The notes beneath the pieces are model-generated. The model was not told where the DNA came from, made no database searches, and worked only from the letters and a program-made list of their open reading frames with translations. A program made the position numbers and the translations under genes. Of a DNA stretch of 64,000 nucleotides, positions 55,116-63,970 are shown piece by piece (within the stretch, counting starts at the first letter, position 1; each line of letters opens with the position of its first letter). Source of the DNA: Nannocystis punicea (GTDB taxonomy: Bacteria; Myxococcota_A; Polyangia; Nannocystales; Nannocystaceae); assembly GCF_026965555.1 (NCBI RefSeq), contig NZ_CP114040.1, forward strand, positions 2,356,001-2,420,000. Direction: 5' to 3'.

Positions 55116-55913
55116 GGTGCGCTCGCTCTCGGAGCCGATGCGAAGCTCGAGCTCGCTGCGGGCGGCGCCGTCGTCCGGGAGCTCGCCCTCGGCTTCGATG
55201 CGGATCTTGATCTCGCGGCGGCCGGCGCCGTCGTCGGAGATCTCGACCTCGGCGTCGCCGCGCAGGCCGCGGGCCTCGAGGCGCTCGAGGATCTGCGCGC
55301 GCGCGGCCTCGGCGTCGTCCTGGTCGAGCAGCTCGAGGTCGAACCATTCGAAGCCGAGGCGGCCGCCGAGGGTGCCGTGGACCGTCTCGACGAGCGGCTC
55401 GATCCGGCAGCTCTCGACCTTCAGCTCCGGCATGTCCTCGACCTCGGCCAGCAGCTCGTCGTCGATCCGAGCGGCGTCCCCGCCCCAAAGATCGATGCGC
55501 ACGGTCGCGGCGCTGCCGTGGTCGGCGTGCACGCGCATCGTCACCTGCTCGGCGGCGGCGCGCTGCTCCAGGCGATCGGCCAGGGCGCGTAGGCGGTCGC
55601 TGGTCGGGACGTCCTCGCCGATGGCCTCGCACCAGACCGTCGCGCCGAAGCCGCGGTCGTAGTCGTAGGGCATCCGGCAGGCGGCCGCGACCGCGACCGC
55701 GGCCAGGCCGGTCGACAGCGCCCAGCGGTAGCCGCGGACGAACCCGGCGAGGCGAGGCCGGGCAGGCGCGGGGTGGCGGCGCGCGAACCTGGCCATGAGG
55801 TCCTGTTCCAAAGACGGTGGCGGAACGGACATGTCCGATAGAACATGTTCTTCGGGCGCGCCGGCGCGGTAGAGGCGCCGGAGCGCGGCGGGGAGGCGAT
55901 CAGGCCAGGGCAC
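55107..55913 (-). CDS. putative anti-sigma factor, single-pass membrane protein
   Basis: This 268-residue protein overlaps the ECF sigma gene stop by 14 bp, the usual sign of a sigma/anti-sigma pair. It starts at GTG 55913 (VPWPDRLPAALRRLY). The N-terminal 60 residues would bind sigma, and a hydrophobic helix (ALSTGLAAVAVAAAC, about 68-84) spans the membrane. The outer part ends in two repeats, EISDDGAGRREIKIRIEAE and DDGAARSELELRIGSE. No zinc-type HxxxCxxC motif is visible, so it is not a classical ZAS protein. An in-frame palindrome (55827-55850) is read as EHVLSDMS between the sigma-binding and helix parts. The tail repeat continues past the stop. Confidence 0.68.
   Translation of the reverse strand: MPWPDRLPAALRRLYRAGAPEEHVLSDMSVPPPSLEQDLMARFARRHPAPARPRLAGFVRGYRWALSTGLAAVAVAAACRMPYDYDRGFGATVWCEAIGEDVPTSDRLRALADRLEQRAAAEQVTMRVHADHGSAATVRIDLWGGDAARIDDELLAEVEDMPELKVESCRIEPLVETVHGTLGGRLGFEWFDLELLDQDDAEAARAQILERLEARGLRGDAEVEISDDGAGRREIKIRIEAEGELPDDGAARSELELRIGSESERTGP
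55827..55850. repeat. palindrome-family copy in the anti-sigma-like gene
   Basis: GGACATGTCC-GATA-GAACATGTTC consists of two perfect 10-base palindromes separated by four bases. It is read in frame on the minus strand within EEHVLSDMSVPP. Confidence 0.75.
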
Positions 55914-56490
55914 CTTCGGCTCCTTTCTTGCCCGGGGCGGGGCGGAGGCGGGCGCGGAGGTCGCGGAGGGCCCGCGACACGCGCTGTTTGACGGCGGCCT
56001 CCTGGAGGCCGAGGACGTCGGCGATCTCGCGGTGGCGCAGGCCGTCGGCGAAGCGCAGGGCCAGGAGCTCGCGGGTGTCGGCGGGCAGCTCGCTGACGAG
56101 GGCGGCGAGCTGGCCGAATTGTTCGCGCTGGAGGAGGCCGCCCTCGGGGCCGATCGCGTCGCTCGGCAGGAGGTCGAGCAGCTCCGGCGCGGCCGCGGGC
56201 CGCCGCTTGCGCAGGTGATCGATGACTGCGTTGCGGGCGAAGGTGAGCAGCCAGCCGCGCACGCTGCCGCGCTCGCGGTCGTAGTCGCCCAGCTTCTCGA
56301 CGAAGGCGACGAACACCCGCGCGGTCAGGTCCTCGGCGTCGGCGCGGGCAGGCACGCGCCGGGCGACGAAGCGGACGACGTCGGGGTAGAGGTCGCGGTA
56401 GAGCGCGCGGAACGCCTCGCCGTCGCCGTCGCGGGCGCGGGCGAGGCGACGCGCGTGGAGCTCGTCGCGCAACGGCCAGGGGAGCTGCAT
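55900..56490 (-). CDS. ECF-type RNA polymerase sigma factor
   Basis: The 196-residue protein shows sigma region 2 (AFRALYRDLYPDVVRFVARR, DAEDLTARVFVAF, RGWLLTFARNAVIDHLRKRR) and region 4 (LPADTRELLALRFADGLRHR with EIADVLGLQEAAVKQRVSRAL), with nothing between except a short linker. This is the ECF (sigma-70 family group IV) plan. It directs polymerase to promoters of its own regulon, held off by the membrane protein encoded downstream. Start ATG 56490 precedes LPWPLRDELHARRL. A GTACCC sequence about 18 bp upstream may be its -10. Autoregulation is likely but not shown. Confidence 0.92.
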   Translation of the reverse strand: MQLPWPLRDELHARRLARARDGDGEAFRALYRDLYPDVVRFVARRVPARADAEDLTARVFVAFVEKLGDYDRERGSVRGWLLTFARNAVIDHLRKRRPAAAPELLDLLPSDAIGPEGGLLQREQFGQLAALVSELPADTRELLALRFADGLRHREIADVLGLQEAAVKQRVSRALRDLRARLRPAPGKKGAEGALA

Positions 56491-56938
56491 GTCTGTCCGC
56501 AGGGTACGGGCCGGCGCGAAAAAGGTGACAGGCGCGAAGTCACGACCTTCGGGCGGGCCGCGCGCGAGGCGGAGGTCGCCGATCGAGGACGACGAGACGG
56601 CGGGCGCGAGCCGAGGGGGTCCCCTTTATAGCGAGCCGAGAGTCGGCGTGTGGCGCGGCGCCGGGGCGGCCGGGACATCGGGCGAGCCGGCGCGAGCAGC
56701 GTGAACGCAGTTCATCCGCGCGTGTCGTAAGAGACATGTTCTTTTGGACATGCATGACGTGGGTCGGGAGTGGTTGTGGAGAATTGATGGAGAGCGATCG
56801 GGCTGCTCGGCGCGGGGGTGCGCGGCGATGGTGGCACGATTGCGCATTGTGGAGGAGTGATGGAGGGTCTGCGATTGGGCCGACGCGGCGGCGTCGGAGC
56901 GGCTAGACAAGGCGGCGGTTCGAACGGAGGAGTCGACG
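56491..56938. other. intergenic, divergent
   Basis: This region between the sigma gene and the LamG-like gene contains one hairpin of the palindrome family, GAGACATGTTCTTTTGGACATGCATG (56731-56756), where CATGTTC pairs with GGACATG around TTTT. No other repeat or gene is seen. Confidence 0.5.
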
Positions 56939-59900
56939 ATGAAGGTTATCGAGGTTGCGGCGAAGGGGTATATCGACATTCCCGGGGTCTCGCTCGCGGA
57001 GGCGAGCGAGGGGTTCAGCGTCCAGCTATGGGTGCGGCCGACCGGCGTGGGCGGGCCGATCTGGCGGTGGGGAGACAGCGGGCCGATACTCATCATGACG
57101 GGGAACGGCGCGCTCGAGCTGCGCGTCGGGGTGCTGAAGCTGCTGGCGCCCGGGGCGACGGCGACGGGTCGCTGGACGCACGTCGCGGTGGAATTCGCGG
57201 CCGACGGGAACGCGGCGATCTTTATCGATGGGATCCAGGCGGCCGTGGGGTCGCTGCCGAAGCTCGCGGCGACGTCGTTCATTCGCCTCGCGGACGCGGG
57301 CGCGCCCGGCTTCGCGCTCGCCGACGTGCGGCTGCTGTCGCGGGCGCGGGCGGCGGACGAGCGCTCGCCGTCGGCGAGCCCGCAGGGGCCGCTGGCGCAC
57401 TACGCCGGTCAGATCGAGGGGACGAGCGTGCGCGACTCGGGGCCGCAGGGGCGGCACGGGCAATTGGTGGGCGGGGGCCAGGCGGTCGAGGTCGCCGACC
57501 TCGACGTCCTGCGGAGCGCGAGCCCGGGCGCGATCGTGTGGGACGAACGCGAGGACGTCCTCGAGCTGCCGGCGGTGACGACCGACTTCTCCGGCGGGAT
57601 CGCCGTCGAGGCGTGGATCCGGGCGCGCAAGGGCGAAGACCGCATGTCGGTCGTCGCGCTCGGGGGCCCGGACTTCTTCAACGTCTGGTTCAGGCCGGGC
57701 GACGGGACGCTGATCGTCGAGTTCGTGGCGACGGCCGGCGCGCAGGTGATCAAGGTCCCCGGCGTGGTGCGCGGCGACGAATGGCAGCACCTGTGCGTCT
57801 CGGTCGACGGCGGCGGAATGTGCAGAGTGTACGTCGACGCCCGCACCGTCCACGAGCAGCAGGTGAAGGCGCCGGCGGTCGCGCGCGACGGGGCGCGCAA
57901 GGGCGGCACGATCGGCGAGCGGTTCCTCGGCGAGCTCGCCGAGCTGCGCGTGTGGCAGCGCGGGCGCTCGCTCGAGGAGGTGCGGGCGCTGTGGCTGCGA
58001 CGCGCTCGCGGCGACGAGGATCGGCTCGCGCTCTGCTACCACCTCGACACGCTCGCTGAAGGATTGGCGTACGACGCCGGGAAGCGCCGCCAGCACGCGC
58101 GGCCGATGGGCAGGTTGACGTGGGGCGACGGGCCTGGCCTGCCGCTGCGCGCCCTGGGAGACACGCGCCGGGTCCACGTGCGCGCGCTCGGCAAGCTGCT
58201 GCTCGACGAGCTGCCGGTGTCGCTGTTCCCGAGCAAGACGATCGACGTGCCCATGGGGGGGTTCGGGGACATCGACATCAAGGTGCCGACGGCGATCGAG
58301 TACGGGACAGTGCACGGCTCGCTGGTCCGCTGCGCGGTGTACGAGGTGGCGATCGAGCCGCGCGCGGCCGACGGCAGCAAGCTGGCGGGCGAGGTCGAGG
58401 TCCGCGTCGACGCGCCGGTGACGGTGGTCCGCAGCGACGGCGGCAAGCAGCGGATCGAGGCGTGGAAGCCGGGCGCCGCGGTGAAGGTCGCGGTCAGCGA
58501 CGGCGGCCGCGCGCGCGTGCGGGTGCTCGCCGCCAAGGCGCTCGACTGCCCGGCGCTGCGGGTCCGCGCGGCCGGGATGGACGGCGACTGCTGGGCGGTG
58601 GTGCGGCCGGCCGACGCGGCGCAGCGGCAGCTGGCGAGCCTGAGCGCGTCGGCCTTGAAGAAGCCTCCGCCGGGCAAGACGCCGGTGCTGAAGGGGAGCA
58701 TGCCGAGCGACGACGCCGAGGCGGTGACTCAGTTCATGCGCGACACGGCCCGCGCGCTGCCGCAGGCCGCGCCGGTGCCGATCCTGAAGGGCGAGAAGCT
58801 GTCGTGGGGCGACGTGTGGGGGACGATCGAGGGGGCCGGCAAGGCGGTCGGCAGCGCGGTCGTCGACCTCGGCGGCGACGTGGCGAAGCTGACGATCTCG
58901 GCCGCAGAGGACGCGACCAAGCTGGCCCACAAGGCAGCCGGCGCGGCGGTCCGCACCGGCGAGCAGATCGTCCGCGGCTGCATCGCCGACGCGCGCGACC
59001 TCGCGGTCGACGGGGCGTCGGCGACGTGGGGCGCGGTGACCGTGGTCGGCGAGATGGTCGTCGACGGGACGAAGAAGATGTTCCGCACGATCGTCGCCGG
59101 GGCGCTCGAGGTCGCCGGCGCGATCGAGGCGTTCCTCGAGCGGATCGGCGCGGCGATCCGCGACTTCATCGAATTCCTGGCGATGCTGTTCAACTGGGAG
59201 AAGTTCCTCGCCAAGTCCGACGAGCTGTACGACCTGGCGAAGGCGCAGTTCGGCAAGGTCAGCGGGTACGCCGGGCAGATCCGCGAGATCCCGGCGCTGC
59301 TCGATCAGCTGGTGGCCAAGCCGGTGCGGAGCGGGCTGTCGGGCAAGTCGCTGGGCCAGGCGTTCGGCGTCGGCGACTTCGAGCTGCCCGACTTCGACGA
59401 GCTCAAGTGGCTGGTCGACGTGATCGAGGAGGCGTTCACCGGCTCGCCGCCGAAGCTCGAGGACGATCCGAAGGGGTCGCAGGGTCCGACGCAGCTCGAC
59501 AAGGCGAAGACCGCGAGCGAGAGCGAGGCGACGACGGCGGCGCTGCCGAAGGCGCTGCTGGACGGGCGTGACGTGCTGGACACGTCGATGGACGCGCTGC
59601 TCGACCTGCCGAAGAAGACGTGGGCCGCCGGGCGATCGGTGACGACCGAGATGACGGGCTGGATCGCCGACCGCACCGACGACCTGGCCGATCAGGCCCG
59701 CAGCACCCTGACGACGCGGTTGAAGGTCCCGTACCTGACCGACGTGATCGAGGTGGCGATCCTGCGCGGGCGCAAGCTCGACATGCTGCGCCTGATCGCG
59801 CTGGTCGGGGCGGTGCCGGCGGTGCTGGCCAAGGGCGGCAACAAGTCGACCGGGTCGCTGCAGAAGTCGGCGAAGTCGCAGGCGGAGGAGGCGATCCGCT

Positions 59901-60463
59901 GGACGCAGTTCGGGATCAGCCTCGTCAACTCGGCGCTGTTCATCGCTCGCAGCGCGTCCGAGTGGGCCGATGAATTCGTCAGCGTGTGGGCGTTCAGCGC
60001 GCTCGGCGGGGCGACGTCGGTGGTCGCGGCGGCGTTCGACATCGGCGCGGCGGCGGCGTTCGAGGACGAGGAGACGCGGTGGTTCGGCATCACGCACGGG
60101 GTGCTGGCGCTGTGCGGGGGGCTGTGGATGATCGGCTCGACCGCGTGGGCCATCGCAGCTCCCGAGAGCCTGGAGGTGATCGCGATCGTCGACGCGGTGG
60201 TCGAGGTCGTGATCGGCGGCGGCGAGCTGGCGACCGCGATCGTCGTGTTCGCCCAGGGCGAGCTCGGGGACGACGAGTTCTGGGCGCAGTTCGGCTACCG
60301 GATGGCCAATTGGAGCCTGCGCGGGCTGTACCGCGTGCTCGACGGCGTCGACAACAGCCAGATCAAGGCCGCCAACGCGCTGACGACCAGCTGCGCGGTG
60401 GCGATCCTGGCCTGCGATCTGTGCGAGATGGGCTGGGGGATCGCCGGCATCGCGCAGGGATGA
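56939..60463 (+). CDS. giant LamG-like protein with hydrophobic C-terminus
   Basis: This 1174-residue protein lacks a signal peptide. Residues 1-150 and about 200-350 are two concanavalin/LamG-like modules (GFSVQLWVRPTGVGG, GRWTHVAVEFAADGNAAIFI; IAVEAWIRARKGEDRMSVVA, DEWQHLCVSVDGGG). A middle region (350-680) has beta strands and a long helical part (KAVGSAVVDLGGDVAKLTIS, GEQIVRGCIADARDLAV). The last 180 residues hold several hydrophobic helices (VWAFSALGGATSVVAAAF, GVLALCGGLWMIGSTAW, IAIVDAVVEVVIGGG). ATG 56939 has a GGAGG site. This could be a large exported effector or adhesin using an unrecognised route, but no toxin or secretion motif is visible. No partner gene is adjacent. Confidence 0.8.
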   Translation: MKVIEVAAKGYIDIPGVSLAEASEGFSVQLWVRPTGVGGPIWRWGDSGPILIMTGNGALELRVGVLKLLAPGATATGRWTHVAVEFAADGNAAIFIDGIQAAVGSLPKLAATSFIRLADAGAPGFALADVRLLSRARAADERSPSASPQGPLAHYAGQIEGTSVRDSGPQGRHGQLVGGGQAVEVADLDVLRSASPGAIVWDEREDVLELPAVTTDFSGGIAVEAWIRARKGEDRMSVVALGGPDFFNVWFRPGDGTLIVEFVATAGAQVIKVPGVVRGDEWQHLCVSVDGGGMCRVYVDARTVHEQQVKAPAVARDGARKGGTIGERFLGELAELRVWQRGRSLEEVRALWLRRARGDEDRLALCYHLDTLAEGLAYDAGKRRQHARPMGRLTWGDGPGLPLRALGDTRRVHVRALGKLLLDELPVSLFPSKTIDVPMGGFGDIDIKVPTAIEYGTVHGSLVRCAVYEVAIEPRAADGSKLAGEVEVRVDAPVTVVRSDGGKQRIEAWKPGAAVKVAVSDGGRARVRVLAAKALDCPALRVRAAGMDGDCWAVVRPADAAQRQLASLSASALKKPPPGKTPVLKGSMPSDDAEAVTQFMRDTARALPQAAPVPILKGEKLSWGDVWGTIEGAGKAVGSAVVDLGGDVAKLTISAAEDATKLAHKAAGAAVRTGEQIVRGCIADARDLAVDGASATWGAVTVVGEMVVDGTKKMFRTIVAGALEVAGAIEAFLERIGAAIRDFIEFLAMLFNWEKFLAKSDELYDLAKAQFGKVSGYAGQIREIPALLDQLVAKPVRSGLSGKSLGQAFGVGDFELPDFDELKWLVDVIEEAFTGSPPKLEDDPKGSQGPTQLDKAKTASESEATTAALPKALLDGRDVLDTSMDALLDLPKKTWAAGRSVTTEMTGWIADRTDDLADQARSTLTTRLKVPYLTDVIEVAILRGRKLDMLRLIALVGAVPAVLAKGGNKSTGSLQKSAKSQAEEAIRWTQFGISLVNSALFIARSASEWADEFVSVWAFSALGGATSVVAAAFDIGAAAAFEDEETRWFGITHGVLALCGGLWMIGSTAWAIAAPESLEVIAIVDAVVEVVIGGGELATAIVVFAQGELGDDEFWAQFGYRMANWSLRGLYRVLDGVDNSQIKAANALTTSCAVAILACDLCEMGWGIAGIAQG

Positions 60464-60514
60464 GCAGGTGCGGCTTCGGCGGCGAGCGAAGGTCGCCGCC
60501 GGGGCCGGGGCCGA

Positions 60515-61627
60515 TCACCCCGGGGGCATGAAGTTCTCGCAGGCCTCGTCGATGAGGCCGATCGCCTGCGAGAAGAATTGCTTGTAAGAGGGCGAGCAGA
60601 TCTGGCCGATGAAGCCGTTGGTGAACATCTCGGTGAATTGGACGATCCGCGGCGACAGCTCGGCGCCGGTGATGCCGCCGTTGCACTTGTCGAGCGCGGG
60701 GCACATCGGATTGACGGGACCGATCAGCGAAAGCACGACGATGTTGGTCTCGACGTCGCCCTTGGCGGCCTTGAGGCCGGTGTACCAATTGCCGGGCTCG
60801 CCGGGCGAGCCGGACTGCGGCACCATCTGGCAGGCGGCGACCTCGTGGTCGTCCTCCTCGTCGGTGATGAGGACGACGACCAGCAGCGCGTCGTCGCGGA
60901 TGAAGCCGTCGTTGCAGGCGCCGGGCGCGTTGTTCTGCTTCTGCACCGCCTGCAGCATGGCGTACATCGGCTGCTCGTTGCCGTCGCCGCCGGTGCCGAC
61001 CTGGCCGGCGCAGGCGAACTTGGTCCCGAGGTCGTCGGTCTCGCTCATCCAATTCTTGCCGCTGGCGTAGGGGCCGCAGACGGCGTTGCTCGAGCTGGCG
61101 CCGCCGGTCTGGCTGATGAGGCCGCCGTGCATCTGACAGCCGGGGCCGTTGTAGATGTTGCTGTCGCTGCTGATGACGCCGACGTGGTAGCTGTCGGTGT
61201 TGATCAGCTGGGTCTGCATCTCCGACACGAAGTCGGGGAAGCTGTTGACGAGGTTGATCTGCTCGTCGGCCATGCTGCCGCTGTTGTCGATGACGAACAG
61301 CAGGTCGACCTTCTTGCAGCCGGTGTCGGGCTGGGGCAGGCCGCCGTCGGGCGTCAGGCCGATGTCGAACTTGGGCGCAGGACCGCTGTCGGCGTTGCTG
61401 GTGGCGGGCTCGCTGGTGTTCGCGTCGGTGCCGCCGGTGGTGGTGGGGCTGGTGCTGGTGCCGTCGGTGGCGCCCGTGCTCGTGCCGTCGCTCGTCAGGG
61501 TCAAGTTGCTGATCCCGCCCGGAGTCAGCCCGGCGGTCGGATTGGTGCTGCCGCCGCCGCCGTCGTCGCTGCAGGCGGAGAGGCAGGGGACGCCGAGCGT
61601 GATGAGGGACAGGGCGAGTGCGCGCAT
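60515..61627 (-). CDS. lipoprotein with vWA domain (canonical MIDAS)
   Basis: The 370-residue lipoprotein has a signal peptide with lipobox LSAC and a Gly/Thr/Ser-rich linker to about residue 100. A von Willebrand A domain follows: KKVDLLFVIDNSGSMADEQ with the intact DxSxS metal site (Asp near 113), YHVGVISSDSN, ALLVVVLITDEEDDHE. Cys pairs (GCQMHGG, CGPYASG) suggest disulfides. It is a clear paralogue of the lipoprotein at 13778-15247. The start ATG 61627 follows a TTG and gives the best signal. It is convergent with the LamG-like gene; the two stops are 51 bp apart. Confidence 0.85.
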   Translation of the reverse strand: MRALALSLITLGVPCLSACSDDGGGGSTNPTAGLTPGGISNLTLTSDGTSTGATDGTSTSPTTTGGTDANTSEPATSNADSGPAPKFDIGLTPDGGLPQPDTGCKKVDLLFVIDNSGSMADEQINLVNSFPDFVSEMQTQLINTDSYHVGVISSDSNIYNGPGCQMHGGLISQTGGASSSNAVCGPYASGKNWMSETDDLGTKFACAGQVGTGGDGNEQPMYAMLQAVQKQNNAPGACNDGFIRDDALLVVVLITDEEDDHEVAACQMVPQSGSPGEPGNWYTGLKAAKGDVETNIVVLSLIGPVNPMCPALDKCNGGITGAELSPRIVQFTEMFTNGFIGQICSPSYKQFFSQAIGLIDEACENFMPPG

Positions 61628-62197
61628 CAAGAATCACGGTAAGCCCAGGAGCCAAGCGTCTGCAAGCGGAGTCCCACGCCCCAGGGCCGGAGGTCACGCG
61701 CGGACGCCCGACCCCGATCGCGGCCGCGGTGGCCAGAGATCGATCGATCCGTGGACGCGGTGCGACGGGGGCGTGAAATGCAGCGACGCCTTCGTTTGCG
61801 GCGGTCCGTGGGGTCCTCGAAGGCGACTGAAACAGGATCTACTGATTCTCGCATCGCGGGGAGCCGCGGGCAGGACCACGCGGGCGCAGGCGCGCGACGA
61901 GAGGGCCGCCTCGGCGACCGGGGATCGTCGGTGCTGTAGCGGAGGCCGGGATGCGCGAGGGCGCGATCGATCGTTGTCGATCCTCGCTCGAAACCGGTGA
62001 TTGTGCATAGTCAGTCTTTGCTCATTGTCTGGCGGCGGTCTGGTGATTCGCCGGCGCCGGCAGACGTCGGCGCGCGGGGGTGCGCGGGCAGGCCGGCCGA
62101 TGGGGGCCGCCAGCGGCACGTGGGCGGCCGACCTTCTGCTTGGCGAGGCGCCCGCGGCCGGGCATCCTCCCCCGGCCCTCCGGAGCTGTTCAAAATC
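61628..62197. other. intergenic, divergent
   Basis: This gap lies between the vWA lipoprotein and the DUF4215 gene. It holds GATTGTGCATAGTCA at 61999-62013 (also found before the propeller gene at 35229) and GATTCGCCGGCGCCG near 62045 (also found near 32500). There is no gene or hairpin. Confidence 0.4.
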
Positions 62198-63493
62198 ATG
62201 ATTCGTGCCCCGTTCGCGCTGCCCGTCACCCTGTCGCTGCTCGCAGTCGCTTGCGGGCCGGTCGCCCCCGCCATGACCACCGAGGACGTCACGGACACGA
62301 TCGACGAGACGGGAAGTACCGGCACCACGGGCGACGAATCGACGACCACGGATCCGTCCACCGGCGGGCCGACGACGACGACGAGCGAGCCGACCACCGT
62401 CGATCCGACGACGGGCCCGCCAGGGACCACGGGGGCGCCGGTATGCGGCGACGGGATCGCCGAGGGCGGCGAGGCGTGCGACGACGGCAACGCCGACGAC
62501 ACCGACGCGTGCACCAGCGCCTGCGTGCCGGCGGTGTGCGGCGACGGGCTGATCCACGTCGGGGTCGAGGAGTGCGACGACGGGAACAGTGACAACAACG
62601 ATAGCTGCGTGATGTGCCAGGGCGCGGTGTGCGGTGACGGCTTCGTCAGCCCCGGCGAGACCTGCGACGACGGCAACCTCGAGGCCGACGACGGCTGCTC
62701 CGGCGATTGCATCGCCGAGTTCTGCGGCGACGGGATCCTCCACACCGGCGAGGGCTGCGACGACGGCAACAGCGACGACACCGACTTCTGCACCAACGCG
62801 TGCCAGCCGGCGGTCTGCGGCGACGGCCTCGTGCTCACGGGCGAGGAGGCGTGCGACGACGGCAACGCGAACGACGGCGACGCCTGCCTGAGCGACTGCA
62901 AGCTGGCGAGCTGCGGCGACGGGGTGGTCCACGACGGAGTCGAGGCCTGCGACGACGGCAACGACGTCGACCTCGACGCCTGCTCGAACGCGTGCGAGGC
63001 GGCGAGCTGCGCGGACGAGAAGGCGAACGACGGCGAGACCGACGTCGACTGCGGGGGGCCGACTTGCATGCCCTGTTCGGAGGGACAGGTGTGCGAGATC
63101 GACGTGGACTGCCAGTCCGGCAATTGCGAGGCGGGCACGTGCGGCGGAGTGACGCTGATGGTGCCCGACTGCGCGCCGGCGGACGTCGACGCGGCGACCG
63201 TGTTCACGATGGTGGTGCAGCCGAAGTGCGGCTGCCACACGGGCGGCTCGGGCGGGCTGACGATGAACGGCGCCGCGACCGTCAAGAGCAACAACGTCGG
63301 GGTGGCCGCCACGAACGCCGACATGAACCGGGTCACCGCGGGGGACGTCGACCAGAGCTATTTGCTTTATAAAATTCTCGGGCAGCAGAACAAGGTGCCC
63401 GGCGGCGGCGGTTCGACGATGCCGCTCGGCGGCACCCTGACCGACGCGCAGAAGTGCGTCCTGATCAATTGGGTGAAGGGCGGCGCGCCGTGA
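62198..63493 (+). CDS. lipoprotein with six DUF4215 repeats and a CxCH terminal domain
   Basis: The 431-residue lipoprotein starts at ATG 62198 with a signal ending LLAVAC. It has a Thr/Gly/Asp linker (about 25-80), then six Cys-rich repeats of about 31 residues with the pattern C-G-D-G then G-x-x-C-D-D-G-N (e.g. [32 protein letters not shown]), known as DUF4215 and found in myxobacterial surface proteins. A short Cys region (CGGPTCMPC) follows and the end is the domain seen at 42653 and 43363, with [30 protein letters not shown] and [11 protein letters not shown]. The haem-like motif is CxCH. Confidence 0.88.
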   Translation: MIRAPFALPVTLSLLAVACGPVAPAMTTEDVTDTIDETGSTGTTGDESTTTDPSTGGPTTTTSEPTTVDPTTGPPGTTGAPVCGDGIAEGGEACDDGNADDTDACTSACVPAVCGDGLIHVGVEECDDGNSDNNDSCVMCQGAVCGDGFVSPGETCDDGNLEADDGCSGDCIAEFCGDGILHTGEGCDDGNSDDTDFCTNACQPAVCGDGLVLTGEEACDDGNANDGDACLSDCKLASCGDGVVHDGVEACDDGNDVDLDACSNACEAASCADEKANDGETDVDCGGPTCMPCSEGQVCEIDVDCQSGNCEAGTCGGVTLMVPDCAPADVDAATVFTMVVQPKCGCHTGGSGGLTMNGAATVKSNNVGVAATNADMNRVTAGDVDQSYLLYKILGQQNKVPGGGGSTMPLGGTLTDAQKCVLINWVKGGAP

Positions 63494-63562
63494 GCGGCGC
63501 ACTGCCATCATTTTGATGCGCGGACTGTCATGGGTGCCGGCGCGCGGTGAGGAGGGAGCGCG

Positions 63563-63970
63563 TCAGCGCTGCTCGCCCGGGTCCTCGTCGGCATCCTCCT
63601 GGCGCCCGAAGACCACATCGCGCCAGTGTCGCTTCGCGTCCTCGCCGGCGGGCGCGAAGCCGGTGGCCTCAGCGTCACGCTCGCTCGCCAGGATCACCGC
63701 ATAACGCAGGAGTTCGGCGAAGCGCGGTAATTGCACGACATCGCCCGGCTCCGCCGTCGAGACGGCCCAGTACAGCGAGGCGTCGAGCAGCACCGGTGTG
63801 ATCTCGCCGCGTGCGGCGCTGGCGATGATGCCTTCCACGGGATGCCCGGGCGGACCGATCAGCGCCGCGACCACCAAGTCGTTGGCGAGCATCGCCGCGT
63901 TGGCGGGCAGCTGCGGGCGATTCGCCGCCGAGTCTTGCCGCGCGCCGAACAGCCTGTCGAAGAGTCCCAT
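63563..63970 (-). CDS. hypothetical protein, 135 residues
   Basis: The product begins MGLFDRLFGARQD, an amphipathic helix, followed by a helical, Ala/Leu-rich soluble protein (MLANDLVVAALIGPPGHPVE, IASAARGEI, LLDASLYWAV) and an acidic C-terminus (RQEDADEDPGEQR). There is no signal or membrane segment. A TACCAT box about 7-12 bp before ATG 63970 suggests a nearly leaderless transcript. The gene is convergent with the DUF4215 gene, their stops 69 bp apart. No family is recognised. Confidence 0.6.
   Translation of the reverse strand: MGLFDRLFGARQDSAANRPQLPANAAMLANDLVVAALIGPPGHPVEGIIASAARGEITPVLLDASLYWAVSTAEPGDVVQLPRFAELLRYAVILASERDAEATGFAPAGEDAKRHWRDVVFGRQEDADEDPGEQR

Noticed and set aside
55841..55850. 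GAACATGTTC as a LexA/SOS box
   Set aside because: It resembles a Gram-positive SOS box but lies within a coding sequence and belongs to the dense palindrome family, most members of which do not match.
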